From Pontibacter sp. FD36 (GTDB lineage: Bacteria; Bacteroidota; Bacteroidia; Cytophagales; Hymenobacteraceae), in the NCBI RefSeq assembly GCF_015686655.1, contig NZ_JADPMP010000008.1, forward strand, positions 186,001 to 250,000: a DNA stretch of 64,000 nucleotides, read 5' to 3'. A model generated the notes under the pieces. It saw only the letters and a program-made list of their open reading frames with translations, made no database searches and had not been told where the DNA came from. The position numbers and the translations under genes were made by a program. This document shows positions 15,516-22,715 of the stretch, one piece after another (position 1 is the stretch's first letter; each line of letters opens with the position of its first letter).

Positions 15516-17987
15516 ATGCACATCAAGACTCTGAGAACCTCGAAGCGATTGGCTGCTTCGTTGCTGAGCCTGTTGCTATTGGCAGGCTCCCCGGCTCCTG
15601 TCGCTTTGGCGCAGGGCGGCAACCAAGCCACCACCGGCTATCAGCGACCACCTGAGGCCATCGCCTCCATCATCGACGCACCATCCACGCCGGGTGTGAG
15701 TATCAACTCAAAAGGCGACTGGATGCTGCTGCTCGAGCGGGCCGGCTACCCTAGCATTGAAGAACTGGCACAGCCCGAAAGCCGTCTGGCCGGCCTCCGC
15801 ATCAACCCCGCTACAAACGGGCAGAGCCGCGCCTCGTTCATCAACAACATCAAGCTGAAGCAGGTGGATGGCGGGCAGGAGTTCGAGGTAAGCGGGATTC
15901 CGCAAAACGCTCAGATCTCCTATGTGACCTGGTCGCCGGATGAAAAACAGATTGCCTTCACTATCACCAAGGCCAACGGCATCGAGCTGTGGGTGGCAGG
16001 TATAGCCGACCGGCAGGCACGCAAAATAACCGAAGCACAGCTCAACGACGCGTATAGCGGCCGTCCGTTTTCGTGGATGCCGGATAGCAAGTCCTTGCTT
16101 GTGAAGTTTGTGGACGAGAAGCGTGGCGAAATGCCAAAAGCTAACCTGGTGCCAAGCGGGCCGAACATCCAGGAGAACATCGGTAAGGCGAACCCTTCGC
16201 GCACGTACCAGGACTTGCTAAAGAACAAGTATGACGAGCAGCTGTTCGACTACTACATGCAGACCCAACTAAAACTGGTGAGTCTGGACGGCAAGCAGCA
16301 GAATGTGGGACAAGCCGGTATCATCAAGAGCGCCGATGTGTCGCCAGACGGACAGTACCTGCTCGTGGAAACGATCCAGAAGCCCTACTCATACCTGGTG
16401 CCGCACTATTATTTCCCTTACAACGTGGAGGTATGGGGCCGTGATGGGAAAGTGGTGAAGCAACTGTCCCAACTGCCGCTGGCTGAAGACATTCCAATCG
16501 GCTTTGATAATGTAGCCAAAGGCCCGCGCAGCTACAACTGGCGACCTGACAAGGCTGCTACCTTATACTGGGTAGAAGCGCAGGACGGTGGCGATGCTAC
16601 CAAAGAAGTGGCAGAGCGTGACATTGTATTCATGCTGGATGCACCGTTCTCCGGGAAGCCTGCTAAACTAGCCGGTACCAAATACCGCTACCGTGGCGTG
16701 CAGTGGGGCAACAATGACCTGGCCCTGGTAAACGAACGCCTCTGGAAGACCCGTACCGAGCGTGTCGTGCGTGTGAACCCAGCTAAGCCTTCGCAGACTG
16801 GCACGGTGCTGATTGAGCGTTCTTATGAGGACGGTTACAGTGATCCGGGCAGCCCGGTTTATACCAAGAACCAGTATGGTCGCAGTGTGCTGCTGACCGA
16901 CAAGAAAGGTGACAACATTTACATGATCAGTGAAGGTGGGTCTCCGGAAGGCAACCGTCCGTTCCTGAGTGAGTTCAACCTGAAATCTAAAAAAGCGAAG
17001 ATCCTGTTCCGCTCAGAGGCTCCTTATTATGAGCGTCCGGTTGATATCATTGACCTGAACAGCAAGCGCATCATCACCCGCCGCGAGTCAGAGCAAGAGG
17101 TGCCGAATTACTTTGTGCGTGACCTGAACAAGAAGCAGCTGACACAAGTGACGAAATTTCCGCACCCATACCCTCAGCTGGAAGGTGTGCAGAAGGAATT
17201 GCTGCAGTACGAGCGCAACGACGGCGTGAAGCTGACAGCTGTGCTATACCTGCCGAAGGATTACAAGAAGGGCGATGGCCCACTGCCGATGCTGATGTGG
17301 GCTTACCCACGTGAGTTTAAGAACGCAGCGGCTGCCGGTCAGGTGAAGAGCTCTCCTTACGAGTTTACCCGCATCAGTTCTGGTTCGCCGCTGTTCTGGG
17401 TAACGCAAGGCTATGCCGTACTGGATCGCACGGACTTCCCGATTGTGGGCGAAGGAGATGCCCAGCCAAACGACACCTATGTAGAGCAACTGGTAGCCAG
17501 CGCCAAAGCCGCTATTGATAAAACGGTGGGCATGGGTGTGGCTGATCCGAAGCGCATTGCCGTAGGTGGTCACTCCTACGGTGCCTTCATGACCGGTAAT
17601 TTGCTAGCGCACTCTGATCTGTTTGCCGCAGGTATAGCCAGAAGCGGCGCTTACAACCGTACCCTGACGCCGTTTGGTTTCCAGCAGGAAGAACGTACTT
17701 ACTGGCAGGCCCCGGAGGTATACAACCGTATGTCGCCATTCTCTGCAGCGCACAAAGTAAAAACCCCGATCCTGTTGATCCACGGTGAGGCCGACAACAA
17801 CTCCGGTACCTTCCCGATCCAGAGTGAGCGATTCTACAATGCCCTCAAAGGCCACGGCGCCACCACTCGTCTGGTGTTCCTGCCGCACGAAAGCCATGGT
17901 TACGCAGCCCGTGAATCGATTCTGCACATGCTGTGGGAAATGGATACCTGGCTGAACACTTACGTAAAGAACCGTCAGATACAGTAA
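15516..17987 (+). CDS. Secreted S9D-type serine peptidase (glutamyl endopeptidase-like)
   Basis: 823 residues with a Sec signal peptide (1-33). A WD/beta-propeller region (about 40-560) precedes an alpha/beta-hydrolase domain. The triad is visible: S687 in GGHSYGAFMTG, D760 in LLIHGEADNNSG and H794 in PHESHGYAARES. The stretch GIARSGAYNRTLTPFGFQ and the end of the protein closely resemble plant chloroplast glutamyl endopeptidase (CGEP), the S9D reference, so cleavage after Glu is a fair inference. It acts in the periplasm or outside the cell and is transcribed alone, ending at a strong terminator shared with the convergent cyclophilin gene. Confidence 0.92.
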   Translation: MHIKTLRTSKRLAASLLSLLLLAGSPAPVALAQGGNQATTGYQRPPEAIASIIDAPSTPGVSINSKGDWMLLLERAGYPSIEELAQPESRLAGLRINPATNGQSRASFINNIKLKQVDGGQEFEVSGIPQNAQISYVTWSPDEKQIAFTITKANGIELWVAGIADRQARKITEAQLNDAYSGRPFSWMPDSKSLLVKFVDEKRGEMPKANLVPSGPNIQENIGKANPSRTYQDLLKNKYDEQLFDYYMQTQLKLVSLDGKQQNVGQAGIIKSADVSPDGQYLLVETIQKPYSYLVPHYYFPYNVEVWGRDGKVVKQLSQLPLAEDIPIGFDNVAKGPRSYNWRPDKAATLYWVEAQDGGDATKEVAERDIVFMLDAPFSGKPAKLAGTKYRYRGVQWGNNDLALVNERLWKTRTERVVRVNPAKPSQTGTVLIERSYEDGYSDPGSPVYTKNQYGRSVLLTDKKGDNIYMISEGGSPEGNRPFLSEFNLKSKKAKILFRSEAPYYERPVDIIDLNSKRIITRRESEQEVPNYFVRDLNKKQLTQVTKFPHPYPQLEGVQKELLQYERNDGVKLTAVLYLPKDYKKGDGPLPMLMWAYPREFKNAAAAGQVKSSPYEFTRISSGSPLFWVTQGYAVLDRTDFPIVGEGDAQPNDTYVEQLVASAKAAIDKTVGMGVADPKRIAVGGHSYGAFMTGNLLAHSDLFAAGIARSGAYNRTLTPFGFQQEERTYWQAPEVYNRMSPFSAAHKVKTPILLIHGEADNNSGTFPIQSERFYNALKGHGATTRLVFLPHESHGYAARESILHMLWEMDTWLNTYVKNRQIQ

Positions 17988-18014
17988 GGTATAGCCATAC
18001 CTGTATTATAAAAG

Positions 18015-18050
18015 AAAATGCCCCGGCCATACAGGTCGGGGCATTTTCTT
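18015..18050. terminator. Bidirectional terminator
   Basis: Stem AAAATGCCCCGGCC / GGTCGGGGCATTTT (one G-T type mismatch at the loop end), flanked by T-rich sequence on both sides, between the convergent S9D peptidase and cyclophilin genes. Confidence 0.88.
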
Positions 18051-18071
18051 TATGCCTGGGGCAGGTATAGC

Positions 18072-18839
18072 CTATTGGTTTATTGTCTTGATCTTGTGCG
18101 GAACAATGGTGAGTGGCCATTTTTGTCCGTCTACCGGCTCTTCGGCTATTTTGTCAATCACATCCATCCCTTCTACCACTTCCCCGAACACTGTATACTC
18201 CTGGTCCAGCGCCGGCTCACCGCCGATGGTAGTGTAGAGCTTCACCTGCTCCGGCGTATACTTCATATTATGCTGCGCCTCATAGGCCCGTAGTTCCTGT
18301 AGCGTTCTGGGCTCTCCCAATGTGATATAAAAGTTGTGTGAGGAAGATTCCTTATCCGGGTTGCGTTCGTCGCCGTAACGTGCCATGGCTAAGGCGCCAC
18401 GCTTGTGGATGTAGTTCGGGTTGAACTCCTGTGGAATCTTGTAGGCGCCCTGTTTCATGGTGCGGTTGTCGGAGTCGCCGCCCTGCACGGCAAAGCCTTT
18501 TACGACACGGTAGAACTCTCCCTGGTCATAGAAGCCCGCTTTGGTGAGACGCACAAAGTTGGCGCGGTGCAGTGGCGTCTCAGGGTATAGGCGCAGCTTA
18601 ATATCACCGTGGCGGGTGCTGATGAGAATCAGGCTGTCAGGGTGCTCTTTTTCATAAGCTGTCAGTACCTCCACCACATTTTCTGATGTGAGCGGTTCGA
18701 GCTTTGTCTCTGTGGTGGTTTCACGTTCTTCAGCAGTAGCCTGCTCTTCTGTTTTGGGTTGGCAAGCTGCCATTCCCATAAAAAGTGCGATCACCCACAG
18801 GAGAGGTGAGGAGATGAATGCTTTTTTTGAGTATTTCAT
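18072..18839 (-). CDS. Cyclophilin-type peptidyl-prolyl isomerase lipoprotein
   Basis: 255 residues. The lipobox ends at Cys26 (MGMAAC), so the protein is a membrane-anchored lipoprotein in the periplasm. A Thr/Glu-rich linker (about 30-50) is followed by a cyclophilin domain (about 60-250) with HRANFVRLTKAGFYDQGEFY, GFAVQGGDSDNRT and SHNFYITLGEPRTL, the usual substrate-groove segments (R/F/Q positions). It carries an insertion (RTLQELRAYEAQHNMKYTPE) before the last beta segment, common in bacterial lipoprotein cyclophilins. It would catalyse proline isomerisation in exported proteins, which fits the neighbouring secreted peptidases. Confidence 0.92.
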   Translation of the reverse strand: MKYSKKAFISSPLLWVIALFMGMAACQPKTEEQATAEERETTTETKLEPLTSENVVEVLTAYEKEHPDSLILISTRHGDIKLRLYPETPLHRANFVRLTKAGFYDQGEFYRVVKGFAVQGGDSDNRTMKQGAYKIPQEFNPNYIHKRGALAMARYGDERNPDKESSSHNFYITLGEPRTLQELRAYEAQHNMKYTPEQVKLYTTIGGEPALDQEYTVFGEVVEGMDVIDKIAEEPVDGQKWPLTIVPHKIKTINQ

Positions 18840-19257
18840 AAGGGATCGGGTTAGTGCTACTGTTAATATAGCGAAACGCTGTTATAAAGTGCAAATAAAA
18901 TTGTACTGTATTGTTGTTAAAAATCTATTAAAATTAAACTTTTTAAAGATAGTGCTTTGTGAATGTAAACCTTAAATTTAGAGTTGCGTATAAAGCCGCC
19001 TCCAAAAATAGCGAATCGCTTATATCTGTTGGAAAGCGCTCAAATTGCTGTGTATACAAGAAATTATCCCCTGATTTCAGTGCAATTTAGATGTTGCAAC
19101 AACGTGCGGCCTGGAGATAGTGTCAAGTACATTTTAGAAAAAAACACTAAAATAAATTATACTTTTATTTGGATATAAAAATCCTATTTAATAGTTTGGC
19201 TTTCACTATCCTTATAATAAACCTTAAAACTTTAACTAACCTAACTATTTTACACGT
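18840..19257. other. 418-nt AT-rich intergenic region
   Basis: It separates the divergent cyclophilin and subtilisin genes. It is much richer in A and T than the surrounding coding DNA. I see no credible gene, no clear TAnnTTTG promoter and no strong hairpin; a 64-codon open frame (18984-19178) has no supporting features. Confidence 0.4.
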
Positions 19258-20490
19258 ATGAAAAACACCTTACGCGTTAAGAACGTACTGCGTTCTGTAC
19301 TATTTGGGGCAGCTCTCTCTACTGCCGCAGTTTCATTCACTTCTTGCGACTCTGAGGCTCCTGAAGCCACCGAAGTAGCAGAGAATTTACAGACCTCTAC
19401 CCAGAATGGAGCTATTATCAAGGGGCAATACATTGTTGTATTTAAGAAAGATGCCAACCTGCGTCTGGATGGTACTGCTACCTATGCTGAGCGTGTAGGC
19501 GCGGTGCGCGAAATGGGGCAGGAGCTGCTTGCGTCTAATGGTATTGCCAACGCAACTATTGAGCAGGCTTACGGCCAGGCGATACTGGGTATGGCTGCAA
19601 GACTAACCGATGACCAGGTGGATGCGCTTCGCCGCGATAGCCGTGTAGCTTATATCGAGCCAGACAGAATTGTCATGCTGGCACCTCCTTCAGGTAAAGG
19701 TCCAGGTGGTGGCGGTGGCTCTACTGGCCAGACTGTACCATACGGTATTGCACGTGTAGGCTATGGTGATGCTACTGGTAAAACTGCCTGGGTGATTGAC
19801 TCTGGTATCGACTTAGACCACCCGGACTTGAATGTAGATGTTAACCGCAGCAGAACTTTCTTTACTTCAGGTAAAGATGCCAGCTCTGCTGATGATGGTA
19901 ACGGCCACGGTACGCACGTAGCCGGTACTATTGCTGCTCTTGACAACTCAATTGGTGTGATCGGTGTAGCGCATGGCGCCACTGTTGTTGCCGTGAAAGT
20001 ACTTGACTCACGTGGTAGCGGTTCTTACTCTGGCGTAATTGGCGGTGTTGACTATGTAGCATCTGCTGGTAAATCTGGCGACGTAGCCAACATGAGCTTG
20101 GGTGGCCCGGTTTCTCAGGCGCTTGATGATGCAGTAGTAGCTGCGGCTAGCACAGGTATCAAGTTTGCGCTTGCTGCCGGTAACGAGTCTACGCACGCTA
20201 ACAACTCATCTCCAGCCCGTGCTAACCATGCCAACATCTATACGGTGTCTGCCATGAACTCTTCTGACTCATGGGCGAGCTTCTCTAACTATGGCAATCC
20301 ACCAGTGGACGTATGCGCACCTGGTGTGAGCATCAACTCTACCTGGAAAGATGGTGGCTATAATACGATCAGCGGTACTTCTATGGCATCTCCGCACGTA
20401 GCAGGTCTGCTATTGCACGGCCCACTTAAAACCAGTGGCACTGTGAATAACGACCCAGACGGAAATCCAGATCCAATCGCGATCAAATAA
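19258..20490 (+). CDS. Subtilisin-like serine peptidase (S8) lipoprotein
   Basis: 410 residues. The signal sequence ends in a lipobox (VSFTSC, Cys30), so the enzyme is probably tethered to a membrane. An inhibitor I9-type propeptide (about 50-140: IKGQYIVVFKKDANLRL to VAYIEPDRIV) precedes a Gly/Pro-rich linker and the catalytic domain. The triad is D181 (VIDSGIDLDHPDL), H217 (GNGHGTHVAGTIA) and S375 (GTSMASPHVAG). The protein ends about 35 residues after the catalytic Ser with no C-terminal sorting or PA-like domain, so it is a compact proteinase K-type subtilase. It has its own terminator. Confidence 0.95.
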   Translation: MKNTLRVKNVLRSVLFGAALSTAAVSFTSCDSEAPEATEVAENLQTSTQNGAIIKGQYIVVFKKDANLRLDGTATYAERVGAVREMGQELLASNGIANATIEQAYGQAILGMAARLTDDQVDALRRDSRVAYIEPDRIVMLAPPSGKGPGGGGGSTGQTVPYGIARVGYGDATGKTAWVIDSGIDLDHPDLNVDVNRSRTFFTSGKDASSADDGNGHGTHVAGTIAALDNSIGVIGVAHGATVVAVKVLDSRGSGSYSGVIGGVDYVASAGKSGDVANMSLGGPVSQALDDAVVAAASTGIKFALAAGNESTHANNSSPARANHANIYTVSAMNSSDSWASFSNYGNPPVDVCAPGVSINSTWKDGGYNTISGTSMASPHVAGLLLHGPLKTSGTVNNDPDGNPDPIAIK

Positions 20491-20516
20491 TCCGAATCGT
20501 TAATTAAGGTGAATTG

Positions 20517-20548
20517 AAACGGGCAGCTGCGAGGCTGCCCGTTTTTTT
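20517..20548 (+). terminator. Rho-independent terminator after the S8 peptidase
   Basis: Perfect stem AAACGGGCAGC / GCTGCCCGTTT, loop TGCGA, then a run of T. It overlaps by two bases the end of the convergent acetyltransferase gene. Confidence 0.9.
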
Positions 20549-21050
20549 ATGTCAATTGTTTACGCATCACATAATCATTCATCCAGTAAGGGCCGATCGG
20601 AATGTCTTCTTCGAGGTGTACCTGGTAGCCGCAACGCTCATAAAAAGTTTTTGCTTTGTTGTATTTGTTCACATTCAGGTCCAGGTAGCGGGCGCCGGCT
20701 TTCCCGACACGCTCTTCTACTGCATCAAGCAGCTGCTTGCCCAGTCCCTCACCCTGCCGGGATAGGAGTAGGTATATCTTGTTGAGCTTGTAAACCGGTC
20801 CATCGGACTCCTTAAGGGAATATGCCGCAAAGCCTATAGGTTCAGCACCGTCGTACAGTATAATAAAGGTCTGGTTCTCCTTCATTTGTCGCTCGAGAGC
20901 TTCATGGGTATAGATCACTCCAAACATATAGTCAATCTGCTCCCGCGAAAGTATAGACCGGTAGGTAGGCTCCCAGATGGCTTCGGCTAGACGGTGAATG
21001 GTGGGTATGTCGGCAGTGGCTGCTTCCTGTATACTAAACTTGCTTTTCAT
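20547..21050 (-). CDS. GNAT-family N-acetyltransferase
   Basis: 167 residues from the ATG chosen; a start at 21107 would add 19 residues unlike the family. The GNAT core is present: IQEAATADIPTIHRLAEAIW at the N-terminus, KLNKIYLLLSRQGEGLGKQL with the acetyl-CoA pyrophosphate loop (R/QGxGxG/K), and YLDLNVNKYNKAKTFYERCG in motif B. It would acetylate a small molecule or protein amine; the substrate is unknown. The RQGEGLGKQLL signature places it among typical bacterial GNATs. It is divergent from the reductase gene. Confidence 0.88.
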   Translation of the reverse strand: MKSKFSIQEAATADIPTIHRLAEAIWEPTYRSILSREQIDYMFGVIYTHEALERQMKENQTFIILYDGAEPIGFAAYSLKESDGPVYKLNKIYLLLSRQGEGLGKQLLDAVEERVGKAGARYLDLNVNKYNKAKTFYERCGYQVHLEEDIPIGPYWMNDYVMRKQLT

Positions 21051-21146
21051 GCGCTGTGATTTTGCTGTATGGACAACGAAGATAGGCGCTCCCGTATAAA
21101 AAGCCAATGCCTGCCCCGGCAGGTTTTCAGCTTAAAGCAGAAGTTT

Positions 21147-21154
21147 TAACTTTG
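21147..21154 (+). promoter_or_regulatory. Candidate -7 element of the reductase gene
   Basis: TAACTTTG matches TAnnTTTG, 24 nt before the ATG at 21179. It supports that ATG over the upstream in-frame start at 21107. The -33 region has only TTTT (around 21124-21127). Confidence 0.5.
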
Positions 21155-21178
21155 TACATATACCTTAAACCAAATACT

Positions 21179-22177
21179 ATGAGAGCCATCTACCTCGAAG
21201 CTATCAACAGTCCATTTGTGCTGATAGAGAAAGAAACACCCACTGCCGGTCCCGGTGAAGCCATCGTGCAGGTGAAAGCCGCCGCCCTGAACCACCGCGA
21301 CGTCTGGATACAGTACGGCCGTTATTTCACCAAAGAATACCCAGCCATCTTAGGATCGGACGGTGCCGGTATCGTGACGGAAGTAGGGGAGGGTGTGGAC
21401 CAAAGCTGGATAGGGCAGGAGGTTGTGATCGATCCTTCAACAGACTGGGGCGACAACCCGCATGCCCACAGCAAGGAGTACAAAGTGCTGGGTATGCCAC
21501 AGGATGGCGCTTTTGCCGATTACGTGAAAGTGAAAGCTTCAAACCTGCACCGCAAGCCAGCACATTTGAGTTTTGAGGAAGCGGCAGCGCTGCCGCTGGC
21601 AGGTGTGACGGCCTATCGTGCTATGTTTACCAAGTGCAGACTCAAAGCCGGTGAGCGGGTACTGATCACGGGTGCAGGTGGCGGTGTGGCGCTGTTTGCA
21701 GTACAGTTTGCCGTAGCGGCAGGAGCAGAGGTATGGGTGACATCCGGATCCGACGAGAAAATCGAAAAAGCCAAAGAGCTGGGTGCGACTGGCGGCATCA
21801 ATTATAAAAAAGAGAATTGGGGCAAGGAGCTGAAAGCTGAAGTGGGTGGATTCGACGTGAGCATTGACGGAGCTGCAGGCGAAGGCTTTGTACAACTTGT
21901 AAAGCTGGCCAAGCCAGGCGGCCGCATCGGTATTTACGGTGGCACAACCGGTATGATCGGGCAGATCAACCCTGCTGAAATATTCTGGAAACAACTCTCC
22001 ATACACGGCAGCACGATGGGCACCAACCAGGACTTCGCTGAAATGATCGCTTTTGTGGAAGAGAAGAAAGTGAAACCTGTCGTGGATATCGTGTTCCCGC
22101 TGGAAGAAACCGAACAGGCCATGCGCTACATGGAAGCTGGCAAGCAGTTCGGCAAGATCGTTGTGAAGGTGGGTTAG
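21179..22177 (+). CDS. Medium-chain (zinc-type family) alcohol dehydrogenase/quinone oxidoreductase
   Basis: 332 residues. The start at 21179 matches the family and the promoter; the frame is open to 21107. The N-terminal GroES-like domain has AALNHRDVWIQYGRY and GSDGAGIVTEVGEGV. The Rossmann domain carries the nucleotide-binding loop ITGAGGGVALFAVQFAVAAG and a C-terminal part ending AMRYMEAGKQFGKIVVKVG. The four-Cys structural zinc lobe of classical alcohol dehydrogenases is missing, so it is closer to the NADPH-dependent quinone/enoyl reductase branch. The substrate is unknown. The gene is transcribed alone. Confidence 0.9.
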   Translation: MRAIYLEAINSPFVLIEKETPTAGPGEAIVQVKAAALNHRDVWIQYGRYFTKEYPAILGSDGAGIVTEVGEGVDQSWIGQEVVIDPSTDWGDNPHAHSKEYKVLGMPQDGAFADYVKVKASNLHRKPAHLSFEEAAALPLAGVTAYRAMFTKCRLKAGERVLITGAGGGVALFAVQFAVAAGAEVWVTSGSDEKIEKAKELGATGGINYKKENWGKELKAEVGGFDVSIDGAAGEGFVQLVKLAKPGGRIGIYGGTTGMIGQINPAEIFWKQLSIHGSTMGTNQDFAEMIAFVEEKKVKPVVDIVFPLEETEQAMRYMEAGKQFGKIVVKVG

Positions 22178-22237
22178 TTTTTTTCACAATCACCAACCGC
22201 ACTTTCAGCTGAGTTATACCTATCCTCTCGACTTTTC

Positions 22238-22628
22238 TGTCATCTCGACGACAGGAGAGATCTGGATCTTTTCAGATAGGAGTATTATTCCAGATTTCAC
22301 CCGAATAGAGGGCCTCTACCCACTACTGTCCGAAACATGCTAAAAAGGGGCTGCAAAGCTTTAAAGCCAGATTCTGCCAATTAAAACTGCCCCCTTGAGG
22401 GCAAACGAGAAGGCGGGTTCGAAGATTGCGACCGTAGGTAAAAAGAGGGTGTTTTATAGGCCGAAGACCATTCAGAGCAGAAACCAAATAGCAAAACAGC
22501 AGCCTTTTACACCCTTTGGTCCCCTCAAGGGGACAGTTTTGCTTCCTGTATTCGGCCTTGATAGCCAGAAAACATTTCTTTCACAGGTTGCGAACAGTAG
22601 TGGCCCCTACCTCTAGGTCGAAATGACA
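22238..22628. repeat. Decayed composite extragenic palindrome (nested inverted repeats)
   Basis: Three inverted-repeat pairs are nested: TGTCATCTCGACG (22238-22250) with CGTCGAAATGACA-type sequence (22616-22628, reading GGTCGAAATGACA); CCACTACTGTCCG (22320-22332) with CGAACAGTAGTGG (22591-22603); and AAAACTGCCCCCTTGAGGG (22383-22401) with CCCTCAAGGGGACAGTTTT (22522-22540). The inner two share one centre near 22461; the outer is offset by about 28 nt, as after an indel. The outer word recurs at 63654-63680. It looks like a degenerate interspersed element or miniature mobile element. Confidence 0.6.
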
Positions 22629-22641
22629 GCCATAAAACAAG

Positions 22642-22673
22642 AAGCCCGCTGCAAGACTAAATGCAGCGGGCTT
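22642..22673 (-). terminator. Terminator after oligopeptidase B
   Basis: Stem AAGCCCGCTGCA / TGCAGCGGGCTT, loop GACTAAA-like 8 nt. On the minus strand it lies 43 nt downstream of the peptidase stop. T-rich sequence follows on both strands, so it may work in both directions. Confidence 0.75.
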
Positions 22674-22715
22674 TTCTATTTAAATCTGAATTCTTTACTT
22701 ATTCCTCACTATTCA

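Larger units (their letters stand above)
22178..22715. other. 538-nt intergenic region with palindromic repeat
   Basis: No convincing gene. A 73-codon open frame (22395-22616) lies wholly inside the palindromic element. The region contains nested inverted repeats (22238-22628), a terminator (22642-22673) and a terminal ATTCATTACTCATT word (22711-22724) shared with the gap at 11490-11662. Confidence 0.5.

Noticed and set aside
18984..19178. 64-codon open frame in the AT-rich gap before the S8 peptidase
   Set aside because: No start context, promoter, domain or terminator; AT-rich DNA gives open frames by chance.
22395..22440. GGGTTCGAAGATTGC considered as the T-loop of a tRNA
   Set aside because: No acceptor, D or anticodon stem can be folded around it; it lies inside the palindromic repeat.
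22395..22616. 73-codon open frame in the 22178-22715 gap
   Set aside because: It lies inside the palindromic element and reads low-complexity basic sequence without a domain.
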